Shown here piece after piece: positions 46,136-58,168 of a stretch of 64,000 nt of DNA (position 1 is its first letter; every line of letters starts with the position of its first letter). Origin of the DNA: Durusdinium trenchii (taxonomy: Eukaryota; Sar; Dinophyceae; Suessiales; Symbiodiniaceae); the NCBI GenBank assembly GCA_963970005.1, contig CAXAMN010028994.1, forward strand, positions 482,742-546,741. Reading direction: 5' to 3'. The translations under genes were made by a program, and so were the position numbers. The notes beneath the pieces are model-generated. The model searched no databases. It was not told the origin of the DNA and saw nothing but the letters and a program-made list of their open reading frames with translations.

Positions 46136-47274
46136 CTGAATCCAATGAAAAGTTATGGAGTGCAATTAACCATTTTCACGATGTTTCAAGCGCTCATTCC
46201 GACATATTCCAAACAATGAGGTCCTTTGAGTGGAGGCTGTTGTGGAAGCTGTTTAGCTATTTCAGGCTGTTTCGTCCAACTTCCCATCCCCATCCCGCCT
46301 ATAGAGACGAAGGAGAGCGCCTCGGTCCCATGACTGGTCCCCACGGTGACCTCATAACTAACTCACTCATCCAGAAACCTCGCCACGTGTGACCCACGGA
46401 GATTCACTCAGATCACCATGATCTGCCACGAGAGACCTTGCTTCGATGGATGTGATCATCTATGATCATCTCCCCCAGTTCGCTTCGTCCAATTCTGAGG
46501 TGCCACACAATGGACGTGTACAGATCGAACTGGCAGTTCGCGGTGACAGATCGGTCTCGCCGATGGGTTTTGGGGTTTCTACACTCCCAAGGTCACCAGT
46601 TAGGGACTGACCCTTCAGTCACCCACCCCAACCTTGTCTACAGGGATCAGCCAATGGGTCTCCAATGGAGGTCCATAAGTAGTGTAGGCTAGTATATTGG
46701 TGATCCGTTGGATGATCCAAGTGGTCTGTCTACTATCTGGCTAACTGGTTGGAATCAGAGACTATAACGCCGACCAACCAAACATACATGGAAGATCATG
46801 GACGAGTTTGTGTTGAATGGCTACACCCATTCGCTGATAGTACCAAGCAAGCAAGCATAGACTGAGGACTGAATATGCACTAAACAGAGCGGTTAAGGAT
46901 TGCTTTGATCGCGCAGGAGTGTATCCAGCAGTTTGGAGACACCATTCACTCCACAAGTTTCTTGACAAAGTAATGCAGTTGACACCTCATGCACTCAAGA
47001 ACAGCCGAAAAAGAACAAGGAAATCCCATACGCCATACTCTGACACACCATCACACGTAAAAGAATGCAAGGACTGTTCTTGTGCTCCATCATGCTCCAT
47101 CATGCATACCCACAAGAATAAAAACATCCGTTCTGCCGATGTCTGCCTCCAGAATCCTCCAAACTCGGTACCCACAAACTGCAAGCTTTCCCCATCAAAT
47201 GGTATTTGGAGAGAGAAATCTCATCGAGTTGCTTTACGGGACAAATCGACCACAAATGAGTGTTCACAAAAAAA

Positions 47275-47445
47275 CATGGCCTTCCTGAATCGTCTCAACA
47301 CCCCGCCGGACGCGAAAAACGCCTTGTCGCCCAACGACAGGCGTGGAGAGAAGACAACGGCCTTAGTGTTTTGCGTGGCATATTTACACGCCTTGGTGTC
47401 TTGGCCACCGGTGTGGTTGGTGCGCTGTTTCTTTGAGCACTGTGG
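47275..47445 (+). CDS. Plus-strand exon with membrane segment
   Basis: From ATG 47275 a G/C-ending frame encodes MAFLNRLNTPPDAKNALSPN, a charged DRRGEK, then a hydrophobic run (TTALVFCVAYLHALVSWPPV). It looks like an N-terminal cytoplasmic part plus a transmembrane helix. The open frame extends both ways (46919-47566) but the outer parts are not coding-like. The donor is uncertain. Confidence 0.4.
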
Positions 47446-47828
47446 TTGGTGTGTGATCATATGGGAGCTGTTTCATCGTGATCTACACCGTCCCTTGCAG
47501 TCCGCGAGATGCTGGATCACGCGAGATGCTGGGTCCTTCGCCGTTCGAAACGGTCGTGAGTCGTGATACAGACTGAAATCAGACCTTGCCATGACCGAAA
47601 TCACCCAAGGCCGGGACATTCCATCTTCCGATCCAATACTTGGTACCAGTTCGAGGTCGGAGTGGGCCTGTTTGGACCTGTGTGTGTTGGAGCGTCAATC
47701 GAAGCCGGACGCCGAAGCCTGTTGGCTCCCGTGGGCTCGCTGCCCTGGACGTCCCGCGCGTAGGTCTGAACGAAGGCAGAGACGGCCGACCTGAGGGACC
47801 CGAGTGGTGAAATCGCGCTGTAAGTAGG

Positions 47829-47925
47829 AACAAGAAGCTAGTAGTAACAGGTGCCACGCTAGTAGTAACAGGTGCCTTACTAGTAGTAACAAGAAGCTAG
47901 TAGTAACAAGTAGCTAAGTAGCTGG
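47829..47925. repeat. Dispersed CTAGTAGTAACA repeat
   Basis: Four copies of GCTAGTAGTAACA followed by GGTGCC or AGAAG/AGTAG. Relative of the repeats at 32285, 35885 and 50607. Confidence 0.8.
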
Positions 47926-48385
47926 ACTGGTGGGATTTCTGGATGAGTGTTCGTTTTGCTCTTTAGCCCCGGCACCCACCACTGAAGGTAGCTTTGACCT
48001 CCCTCACCCTAACCACATTCTGAGGATGTTATTACAGTATATATATATATAGACCTCTTAGTACCATGAATACCACCTTTTCGATTAAAAGAGAATACCC
48101 GGACGCAACCTAATCTCAAGTGTGGCACCACTCCAATCACCCAAGGACACCCGGAGCTGCTGGCCACTCATGAACTCATGAGGATCCCATTGGGAGCCTT
48201 CACCAAATACCCTCCGCGAGAACAGTCCACAACTCAAGCCTGCTCTCAGCAGGCTTCACCGTACCAAGAGCGCCAAACTCGCTGCCCCTCTCCGGCAGTC
48301 CATCCAGTCGCATACCAATATTCTGGCCATGTTATTAACATTTACATACAAAGCCACACCAAATTTTCCGGCCAGGGGGCTCTAG

Positions 48386-48606
48386 CACGCTTTCCGCCAG
48401 TGTGGAGATGAAGAGGAAGCGATGCTTGCACTGGCGAAAGTTCGATGTGATGCCATGCGGGTTTTTGTGGAAGCTTTCTGTAAGGTCTGTCGGAAGGATA
48501 GCATGAGATACGACCCAGAAGAGTCAGTCCCTCTGACGAATGGTGAACATTCAAAAGCTGCATGTTCCCATGCGGGTGTCCATCAAGAAAATGCTGATTC
48601 TCAAAG
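48386..48606 (+). CDS. Plus-strand unassigned exon (74 codons)
   Basis: From acceptor CTCTAG|CAC to donor CAAAG|GTGG, phase 0 to 2. It encodes HAFRQCGDEEEAMLALAKVR, CDAMRVFVEAFCKVCRKDS and YDPEESVPLTNGEHSKA. It is rich in Cys and charged residues; the C-x-x-C (CKVC) could bind metal but there is only one such pair. It may belong with the exon at 47275. Family not recognised. Confidence 0.55.
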
Positions 48607-49366
48607 GTGGAAGTTGTTGTTTGTTTTTGTATGTCGGCTCCCCTTGAACCGATCCTATCAATCTGATTTTCTACGTCCAGGAACTTCTTGCTGGCTACGA
48701 TTTGCGAAGACCAATCCCAACGAATCCCAATGAATCCATGGGGCTGGAAGAGTTACATCTGTCGGAGTGATACGAGTCTGGGAAGAATGTCTCTTAGTTC
48801 CATGCCATGTCGGTGTTTGTTCTCCCCGAGCACAGGTATCCTCCGGGTTGTTCCATGTTGGTTTCATTCATTTTTCTGCACATGGTCTGCAAACCTGGAA
48901 TTGTTTGTCTCCAAGTAAAGCTTGTAAATACGCTAGCCAACCTCGGCTTTGACAGCAAAAGCACCAAATGCAGGGATGACAATCTCGCTATCGTTGAGTT
49001 GAACGCTGAATAGATGTGGAATAACGTCCCTGGATGTCCAAGGTTCATGATTCTTAGATTGAATGGATGCGCGTGTAGATTGGTCAAACGCTGACAGGAT
49101 TATGAGGAGATCGTACATATATATATATATTATGCTATATGCATGTAATTCAATCTCGTTCAGTGGTGCAAACATGTAATTACGTCATTATCTACTATGA
49201 TATAACAATTAGCAACACTATAATAATGTTACAATCTTCATTGGAGCTATTTGACATAATTATACAATAAACATTATGGCAAAACACAAAATGATATAAG
49301 TCTATATATATAAGTCTCACGTTGTGTTTTGAGGGTCTGGAGTGATACTATCCATGTCTCCCAGCT

Positions 49367-49551
49367 TCATTCAACACAATCCAATCCCGTGGCCATGCCC
49401 AGCGGCACCCCCATCATCAGCGAGAGCACTGACAAGTAGGTGACCTGACAGCTCCAAAACGGCTGGAGTTCGAGAACCATCTGGGCGCTCGAAAACCATG
49501 CTGGGCGCAGGTGAATGAAGAGTTTCCTGTGGAGAACTGTCATGTTGAAAT
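49367..49551 (-). CDS. Unassigned C-terminal exon, hydrophobic
   Basis: Starts after acceptor CCGAG|AT and ends at a TGA (49367-49369). It encodes FNMTVLHRKLFIHLRPAWF and CQVTYLSVLSLMMGVPLGMA, the latter membrane-like. Family unknown. Confidence 0.4.
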
Positions 49552-50285
49552 CTCGGGTGCACCAGCTGAACTGGGATCGACTCGTTATCGATTTCACGCC
49601 GAGCGCAGGTGCCCTGCTACCGAGCTTCGGTAGGTCTTTGCACACGCAGATCCCCAGCAAATCCATGCAAATCCACTTCTAATCCTTTGGTTTCATGGGT
49701 CCTAAAAATCCTAAAATCTGAACATGAGCTGCTCCAGACAGCCCAAAACTCTGACCTTTGCGCCAACCACCCGCCCAAATATGTCCCAGTGGCATGTAGT
49801 CCGGCCAATGGAATGAGCCTAAGAATTCGCGCTAGAGGGGAACCCAGGTCCAAACCCTCAAAACCAGAAACCCTGGTTGACCACGGATCATGAACAGAAT
49901 AGATTGAATAGACTACTGTGCCTGGGAGGCAGGCCTACCAGGGTTTGGGTCCACAAATTTTGACCCATAGCCAGAGAGAGTCCTGTTCCTTTCTTTGGAA
50001 ATGGACGTGAATGTCATGCCTGTCAATTGGTCGTTGTCTCGTCAATCTTTTAAGAGCCGCCTCTTTGGAGCAAGGCAAACGCGATTCTTGGCTAGTGGGG
50101 GCAGACGCGTCTCTTGCCCCATCTTGCCCCCCTTAGCTTTCTCTCGTGCGAATCCATTTTTTCCCATGATTCTCTCTCATGGAGCCACTCAAGAATAGCA
50201 AACACTATATAGTGACAAGATGTAGCAGTGTAGCAGCAAAAAAAACATCGTCAATCCGTGCAATCCATTAAACGTATTTTCCAAG

Positions 50286-50507
50286 TCACAGAGTTTTTTG
50301 GCACGGGTCTTCAGAGCACTCGGAAATGAAATTTGTGACGACAGTCACTTCAAGAGATGCCATCCAGAATACTTTGCGAACACCCAAGCATCCCTTCTCA
50401 GGGACGGCCCCCCCTCCAGCTGAAAATTTCAAGGCTTGCAGTGGTAGCTGCCTTTCTGAAAGCATCTGAAAGCTTTGAACAATCACTGGACCAGGTGGCA
50501 CCCTCAT
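50286..50507 (-). CDS. Small complete open frame (73 codons)
   Basis: ATG at 50507 to TGA at the low end. It encodes MRVPPGPVIVQSFQMLSERQ, a Gly-rich SAGGGAVPEKGC, and FWMASLEVTVVTNFISEC. Codon pattern is plausible. It could be a small gene or a terminal exon. Confidence 0.35.
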   Translation of the reverse strand: MRVPPGPVIVQSFQMLSERQLPLQALKFSAGGGAVPEKGCLGVRKVFWMASLEVTVVTNFISECSEDPCQKTL

Positions 50508-50606
50508 GTAAATTGGGATCTCCTCATGTCGCTTGATTTCCCAGCATCGCTGCTTGGAGGTTGGTCATGGGAGGGTCCCAACATGATCCCCAAAATGGCG
50601 GAGGAA

Positions 50607-50722
50607 CAAGAAGCTACTAGGAGCAAAGGGCATCGCTACTAGGAGCAAGGATGCTACTAGGGGCTCCTGGCCTTACTATATACTAGGAACAAGGACGCTA
50701 CAAGAAGCAAGTCTCGGCGACC
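50607..50722. repeat. Dispersed GCTACTAGGAGCAAG repeat
   Basis: GCTACTAGGAGCAA(G) and close variants occur about five times, ending near GCTACAAGAAGCAAG. Related to repeats at 32285, 35885 and 47829. Confidence 0.8.
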
Positions 50723-50903
50723 GGTCGCCGTTTTTTGTAAAGCCCTGCCTGCACAAGAACCAATCACAACACATTGGCTTCAACAAGGTCGAAAAAACAC
50801 AAATCTATGAAAAGGATCGAAGAGGTGCTAAACTCCAAAACTCGATGGCTGTGTGTTTGTTTCCTTATTCTTTGGTCATATGCTAAGTCAGATGTATGTC
50901 GAC

Positions 50904-51078
50904 CTGTGGCAGACCGGTCGCGTCCAGGTGTTGGTGTCACTGGGGGCCCCAACAATCCCACCACCAGGACTTGCCAGCCGGGCCTGGTTTCGTCGTCGCT
51001 GTCGGACATGCCATTGATTCTCCGAACTCCGCGCCATGCGGATGGCACGTTGGCCCATTCAGATCCATTCAGTTCCAT
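50904..51078 (-). CDS. Unassigned exon
   Basis: From an ATG (51076-51078) or an acceptor just upstream to donor GCCACAG|GTCGAC. It encodes MELNGSEWANVPSAWRGVRR, an acidic SDSDDETRPG and WQVLVVGLLGPPVTPTP. Family unknown. Confidence 0.45.
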
Positions 51079-51888
51079 GGAGGGGTCTGTGGTCTGTGGA
51101 ACCGGGGTTCGCCCACTCCTTAAACGTCGAACACCACTGCTTCTACCTGGCCCAAGGGATGGCTGTGATCGAATCCACTCGCACTACTTGACCCTTCCCC
51201 ACCACTGCTAGGATCGAAGCAGGGCTGCACCAACAAAGGTGCCAACCTTTACAGTAAAACATGTGATTTGTGTTTCTTGCTTGCTAGTTGTCGCTGGGAT
51301 CCAATGTGTCCATTTCCTGGCGAGGAAAGCACAGGACAATCGGTCAATGAAGGCTCCACGTAGTATTTTCAAAAGCAGGCACCTTGGCCTCATCCTACAC
51401 ATCAAACGTCCAGAGTGACCCGTGCTCAGAACTAGTTACTGGTTCCTGGTCCCTCCTGGGGAAGTTCTACGTGCTCTTTGGACTCTTCGTGCAGCAGAAC
51501 GTCCATTTGTGGGAGGTGGGAGCACTCAAACACAGATCATTCGACCAATAGCCCATCATACATTCATCTGGAAGAGTCAATTCATTTGCAGCACATCCAG
51601 CATGTAATGTATATGATATGGCAACTGGAGAGTGTCTGGCAATGCTTCCCGCCCCAAATGTGCCGGTATGTACAAGACCTTGAACTTAGAACTTGATATC
51701 ATCAAAGAAACTCACCATGTTGGATGATCGTTGTTGCTGCAGAAGCATCCATCCTTGACGACCTAGTCTTTATTAGTCATTTACCTTATGACCTTCGAAG
51801 AAGGATTGATTGTACCTTATGTCCGTCTTGCCTTTATTTGTTGCTGCTCCTTGTTGCCTTCTGATTCTGACCTTCTCTGCCCCAGAAC

Positions 51889-52038
51889 ATCGCCGCATCG
51901 CCCAATGGAGCGACGGCGAGCGACTGATCGCATCACCCCGCGACTGAACGCACGAGATCGCGACGCCGGTCGTTTGGACATCCGAGCGCCGGGCAAGGCA
52001 TCTTTGGGCTCGTCTCTTAAGATCTTGTAGAATTCCAC
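51889..52038 (-). CDS. Unassigned exon, basic
   Basis: Acceptor TGTGAG|GTG to donor GGCGAT|GTTCTG, exactly 50 codons. It encodes VEFYKILRDEPKDALPGARM followed by an Arg/Ser-rich stretch. Family unknown. Confidence 0.45.
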
Positions 52039-54222
52039 CTCACAGATTCGGAGTTGGCTGGAGTGGTGCGGTACTTGGGGTGTGTGATGCACAGCATTTG
52101 TTCAAATGTTCAACGGGTGGGATGGGTTCATTCACTACTGCCCGTTGAGACTCCTCACAGAAATGCAGTGAATCATGTGCGAGTTCTCTGCGTTGCCACT
52201 CAAACTGCTGCGGGTTTAGGATTGACTGTCGACATTACTTGAGGATAGGATAGGCAGGATAGGTATATAGCAGGGATCCAACAGCGCATGTTTGGATGGT
52301 GGACACTGACAGATCCTCCACACCCAGCATCACCCAGCCCTGTTCACACCACCGTTGGACGGTTTTCTGAGGCTAGGGACAGCAGTCCAAAGCAAACCAA
52401 GCCTGGGAATGCTGATAGAATGAGGCGTGACGAAAAGGCCTTTGTGAGTTCGACCGTCCATGTATGAAAGAGTTAAATCGAGTAAATGATGGTAAATGTA
52501 TATAAACATATATATATATCATATACATATAACTTGCATTAAAATGATTTAAATTGTATATAACTATTCCATGTAGTAGATACTATGTAGATACATGGAT
52601 GGCCTGGGTCATGACAAGCTTTTTGGGTCAGCAGTCGAGTCATTTCTGTTCGGTCTCCAAAATCCGTCTCCGTCATCTGCCAAAACCTTTGAAGCAAGGT
52701 TTGAGATCCCTGCAACAAACAGCCGGAAGACGCCCGGTTGTAAACGAAGTACACTCACTGAAATAATCATGGAAGTGGAAAACCACTGTTTGTCGAGGAA
52801 AATGGTAATCCAAGGGGCCATGTTCCTCTTCCATGTATTTCAAGGAGTGTAAGGAGCATCGTCTGCAACCAAACCGGCCATGACATCCAGTTACCATGTT
52901 TGTTGGATTCAGAGTTACTACTGACTTTTTCTACAGTCACACACTCACGCACTCACTCACTCGCTCACCCACCCACACCCCTTCACTTACTCACTCCCCA
53001 ATTCCCCCATTCCTTCCTTTGAGAGCTAATTACATTAAACTTCACATGTGGGGTTGTCCCGTCCTTTATGATTGTTTATGTTTTTCTGGTGGCATTGAGT
53101 TTAGATGGTTCCCACTGTTTCTGCAAAGCCACCCAGACTCCGCGCTCAGCTCAACCTCTTTTCGGTCTCAATCGAGAGTGGACGAAGTTGACCAGTCGGA
53201 AGGCAACCACTCGCTCGAGTTGAAGCCACGTTTGGCACGTTTGTTTGGTGTCCAAATGAATTGCCACAAACTTCCTCAAAACATCCACAAACTTCACCAG
53301 AAAAAAGACGCCCACAAACACATGTGCAAAGTCCACAAACTCCATCGAATCTTTTTTGAGCAAAAAGTGCGAGTTGATTCGAGCAAGGGCTGCGTGCCGC
53401 TGTGGGGCGAACGTTAACTGTTCCGGCGGTCACGCTGCCGCGTCAGCCGCGGAAGAAGGCGAACGCATCTGCGTGACGCTCTGCTGCTTTGGTCCGTGAG
53501 AACAGGTCGGTGTGGAGTTCAGGAGCCCGTGTGCCAGTGAAAAGCTTCCGAAAACCAGGTGCCTACAACAGCGTGGGTGTACCATGTCCCTCCAAGAAGG
53601 AACCTGTTGCCTTTGTCCACAGTTGTTGCTACTGTTGTTGCTGTTTGCAGGTTGTTCATGTATTACAGTGTTACAGCTCCATGCCGGGCAGGGCGAGCCG
53701 TGCTGTCCGCGGTTCCACGGGTCGGTCAGAACTGGGCTGCTCCTGTGAAGACGGCTGCTCCGAGGTCAGAACTGGGCTGGACCAGGTGGACAAGCCTACA
53801 TTGCTTACATAGGTATAGACAGGACACCTGGACAGGAAGCACTAGATGATTAGATGGTCCTTGCATTTAAGTTCACAAGCTTGAGCTACACATGTTAGAT
53901 TGGAAATCACGAAGCGCTGGATTTGAGAACTCTCAAAGCAATCTAGAAATGGATTCTTCTTAAGCTGACTTTAGGCAATCATCCTTCTTTGATGAAGAGT
54001 TGGAACCCAGAAAATAGACAATGGATTGGAGTGAACAAGAATTCATTCTTGTCCTCTTGAGTAGATCTTGGACGGTGAAGGGATGGAATGAACACTGCCT
54101 ACGTTGCTCCGAGCCTAAGTATTGAAAGACATAAATGCGGATCCAAATGCTAGGTTAGAGTCAAGTCTTGAAACCACATTGATGTCAAAAACCCACAACT
54201 CTTGTTTGCTCATCAACTCCAC
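52039..54222. other. Stretch without a resolved gene
   Basis: There is a short CACTCA-type run at 52937-52990. Plus and minus frames at 52595-52852 are both open. At 53716-53776 the phrase GGTCAGAACTGGGCTG occurs twice about 45 bases apart. No exon is supported with confidence. Confidence 0.4.
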
Positions 54223-54651
54223 CTTGGCCTGTGGTCGTCTTAGCCGTGACACCCAGTAGTCCTCCCGTTTGGTTTTGCAAATGCAGTTTCCCTTGCTTCA
54301 CAACCAGCGAATCATTCTCCGTGCAGAACAGCATGCCGTTCCAGCATGCAAACAGCGGGGGTTTTCGTTCTGGGAATTCTTCCATCGTCTAACCAAACCA
54401 CATGTTCTAATTGAACGAAACAAGAGTCTTGTTCTGCGCTGTACCTGAACACCAGGATACATCACATCATGCGACATGCCCATTGCCATGTCGTGGTCCC
54501 GGACAGCTGTCGTATGACGTCGCCTGGTGACGTGACGACTTCTCACGGACAGCTCGCCTCCGATCTCCACCTCCTGCGCGTCGTTGAGCCGCCGGGCTTC
54601 TTCGAGGCGGCGCCGGCGGCGCAGCAAGAAGGCACCCAGGAGAAGGGCCAC
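54223..54651 (-). CDS. Unassigned membrane-associated protein, two exons
   Basis: Exon 54445-54651 (acceptor GTGCAG|GTG, donor GTTCAG|GTACAG, 69 codons, phase 0) encodes a short hydrophobic run (VALLLGAFLL) followed at once by RRRRRLEEARRLNDAQE, typical of a membrane segment with a positive cytoplasmic side, then VEIGGELSVRSRHVTRR. Exon 54223-54388 (acceptor GGTTAG|ACG, donor CCAAG|GTGGAG) encodes MEEFPERKPPLFACWNGMLF and SLVVKQGKLHLQNQTGGLLG. The two exons join in phase across a 56-bp GT-AG intron (54389-54444). The family is not recognised. Confidence 0.6.
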
Positions 54652-54999
54652 CTGCACGCGGTGATTGGAGGGCAAAGGTCCTTTAGACTCCAAACGTGAC
54701 CCCTGCTGGGCATTGGCATAGGAGTTGGGTCCGTGTTTGGGGTAGTTGCCGGTCCAAGCTAAAGGTCATTCAGGTTCTTTCTGAGTAGAGAGTTAATCTG
54801 GAAGAACATTTTACACCAGGTGAGGGACATGTGTTTACCGTATTTTTGCGGTGCTTGGGTTTCTTCCAAGTCAAACACCTGAAAGATGGAAACCAGTTTG
54901 ATGCATAAGGGGAGGGTTCGTGCAAGCTTGAATCAAGGAAGATTCGCGGAGTTTACACGGGGGGCAACACTAGTTTCGTCTCGCCATATCCACCGGAGG

Positions 55000-56395
55000 T
55001 GAAAGAGATCCGATGCTCGGCATGCGTTCTCCAAGCAAGAGAGGGACTCGAAGCAAAGGGGTCCACCCTGACAACCAGAACAAATTATGTATTACATGTT
55101 TTTCAAACTGTAAAGTATATTGAAATAGGGAAACCTCCCAGTTCGACCCCCTGTCAGGGAATTAGACCCATCCCAAACCCATGGGGAGGCTCTTCCTATC
55201 AAACTACACACCCAAATGTCACACATTGGAACCACTGCTGGGCGGACATGCTCCGAGTCCGCTTCGGCAGAGCCACTGCTGAGTCCGCTGTGACATAGAG
55301 GTTAAGCACAATCACCCCAGGTATTAGGTGGTATTAGCTATGGGAAACCAGGGTTGATGGAAAACCAGGTGTTGTACCTCTACCTGGTCTATGCAAAGAT
55401 ATGGAAAACTTAGTGTTGGAAGTTTTGAACGGCAAGTGGCAAATCAAAAGGCTGACGGCTTTTGGAGCATCAAGAAACCAACCATCCAACCAACAAACCA
55501 GGCAACCAGGCACATGCGCCGTGGAAAAAATGCAATCAAATTCCCTGACAAAAACAACAACACATGCATCACTGTGACTGAGCACCACCTGAGAAATACA
55601 TTAGCATTACTCATGTTCACTGATTAACGTGTCAATTATCCCCACAGAATAGACTTACTCTGTCCTCTTTTCCAGGGTGGTGTCCTACACGTAGTCGTTT
55701 CATGATATTTCAACCCCCCAGTTTACTCAACCACACTGACTCATGCCCTGAATTTGAAAGGAAACGCACCATCACACGATTTGAAAGGAAACCACCCTGC
55801 TCACGGTGGAAGTGGATGGCACGGTCCCTGGGGTCCCTGTGAAACCGAATTCCTTTACGAAGACATCGCGGTGTCTTCAGTCTCCACGACTTCCATGCGA
55901 TGTCTGAGCTGCTCCCCGGTGTGGCTTCCAGTTCCGTGAAGCGAAGCGAGCCGAGGGGCCACGGCTAAGCTGCAAACCAAGTAGAGCAGCCAGGTCAAAT
56001 CGGGCCTTGGAAACTGATCAACCGGTCACCATCAACGAGAGGAATGGAGGGTAGATGAACGATGGTATTCTGCCATATTCTGCCCACCTACTATGTCCAG
56101 CGCCATGAAAGTGGTCAACATGAAATCCCTATCTGTCCACCTCTACAATTTACTCGGAAACTCTGAACCTGCTGGGTGGGTGTCAAAACCAAAGGGAGCA
56201 GCCTGGCCGCTGTTTGGTCCACCCTGCCCGACCAGCTACGCCTCAAACAATGGCCATTTGCACTCAGTTCACCATGAATCATTGAATCATGGAGTTGTTG
56301 TTTTGCCATGTTTTGCCCACCCAAACCCAGCTTGTGTATGCGATCCACTTACTAATTACCCCACCACTGGACCCTGCATTCTGCACCGAAAGTTG
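55000..56395. other. Stretch without a resolved gene
   Basis: I see no exon with both coding character and splice signals, and no clear repeat, except a short duplicated ATTTGAAAGGAAAC (55750 and 55780). Confidence 0.4.
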
Positions 56396-56572
56396 CTATC
56401 CCAGCGGCCACTCTTTGGCTGGCTCCGGCGCGTATCGCGGATCCGGCACCGGAGGCCAGTCCGGAGCGCCGTCGAGGATCTTCGGCAGAAGAGGAGGATC
56501 CTTGGGACGGACGGATCGACTGATCGACTCAATGAATCGCCTTGTAGACATGTGGATGTAGCGAGTTCCATG
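56396..56572 (-). CDS. C-terminal exon of an unassigned protein
   Basis: From acceptor CTACCAG|CAT to TAG (56396-56398), 59 codons including the stop. It encodes GTRYIHMSTRRFIESISRSV, then a Pro-rich RPKDPPLLPKILDGAPDWPP and DPRYAPEPAKEWPLG. Codons are strongly G/C-ending in this frame, and the other frames are poor. The family is not recognised. Confidence 0.6.
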   Translation of the reverse strand, partial: HGTRYIHMSTRRFIESISRSVRPKDPPLLPKILDGAPDWPPVPDPRYAPEPAKEWPLG

Positions 56573-57770
56573 CTGGTAGGTTGACCTCCTTTGTGCATCT
56601 CTGACTCACTAACATGGAAGTGGCAAATGGGTCCCTCGCACGACCAGGGTGTTTTTTTTTTCCACTTCCATGTCATTAGTGAGTCGGAGTGTCGGAGTCT
56701 ATTCTGTTCGTCCATTTCAGTGGGCCCCAGGGGCCCAGGGTTCCCGGTGCCATGGAGATCCACAGAAGTCTGTGTAGGGTAGAAGTCTGCGTAGGGTCCA
56801 TTGGGGCTCTTCCCGAACGGTTCGGCATGTCGCAATGGACATGTCATGGCCTTCCCGGTGGCTCCAAGTTCTCTTCAGAGTCCCCTGATCCACTGACCCC
56901 AAAACATGCGAATTTCTTGGGAAGTCTCCTTGATCATCTGGATGTGGCGAGCCTTTTCGGGCCTGTTCTCCCGATCAAAGCCTGAAAGCCCGTCATAAAG
57001 TTTGCTCCAAAGGATGGGCTGAGCCATTTGCTCTGCAGGTAAGGCAGCAAAATGCTTGCAATTGCGAAACCAACACAGAGGTCAACTCGTGAACAGATTG
57101 TCGCAGTTTAATAAAGGGACATAGGTCACATAGCAACGACTTCTCCTATCTTCAGAAGTGGTTTGTCAATGCAAAAAGCAGTAGTTTTGCGAACTCACTT
57201 GATAGAAAACGTGTTTTGGGAGATTTGCGAACTTCACTCACCTTCAAGGTCTATATAATATATAATATTCATCTAATATGCTCGGACACGCAGCATTGCA
57301 CATTATATAAGCATTACAAAACAACAATGTGTCATCCATAGAGGTACTAAAAAAGAACAACACAGATCATGATTACACACAATGTTTGAAACCCTCTTGC
57401 AAGTAGAGCCCAACGCCCGAATCAAACCTCAATTGACAACCACCCACCATCTGCCCACCTTATGGTTTGCTCTACGCCTCTGCAAACTCACATGTGGCCT
57501 GTAGGAAGACAGTCCTCCAGTTAGTTGACCATTTTTCAGAGGGTCAAAGCTGGTTTTCGGAGGGTATATTGATGTATATTGCAATGGGCAAATATAGAAA
57601 ACATATATACTAAATAAAGCTAGGTGGCCAAACTCGAGAAAAATCCTTGGTAGTGCTTCTTAATTCTTCTTATGATTATTGTTACGTATTATTATTATGT
57701 CAGCCGGTGGTCCAAGTTGCCTTCCCATGTCACGTGGACAGCGGATTCCCCCTGCCAATTCCCAGGCACT

Positions 57771-57896
57771 ATGGCTGGACCATTCACAAAGTTGCTGCTG
57801 GGCGGAAGTCCGAAGCAAAAGCCTCAAGTCGACGGAGGGGCAGCGATGACCGGAGTCCTGACCTTCCCTTCGCTTCGGGAAGCCTTCCACAAATGA
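57771..57896 (+). CDS. Small plus-strand open frame (41 aa)
   Basis: ATG 57771 to TGA 57894-57896, encoding MAGPFTKLLLGGSPKQKPQV and AAMTGVLTFPSLREAFHK. Good codon pattern; an acceptor-like CCCAG lies 7 bases upstream of the ATG, so it may be a terminal exon or a trans-spliced small gene. Confidence 0.4.
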   Translation: MAGPFTKLLLGGSPKQKPQVDGGAAMTGVLTFPSLREAFHK

Positions 57897-58168
57897 ATAA
57901 GAACCTGTCGGACCTCTGTCAATCAAACTTGATCAAGTTGAGAGAATCAACGCCCTGAGGGTTTTTTACTTCAAGTGCTGTCGAAAAGGATGGCTCCTGT
58001 CCTTGAGCAAATAGTTGGTGTTCAGGTTGGTGCCATGTCCCTCCCCCAATGACCGATCATTTTGGATGTTTCACTCTCCGCAGCCAAAACCAAGACATCT
58101 CGACTCCCGTGTTCAAGCAGCCTCAGGATGTCCACATGTTCCACAAGCGACTTGAATCTTGCAGTGGC

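Noticed and set aside
46919..47270. Upstream part of the 215-codon plus-strand frame
   Set aside because: This part is AT-rich and not codon-like; only the section from ATG 47275 looks coding.
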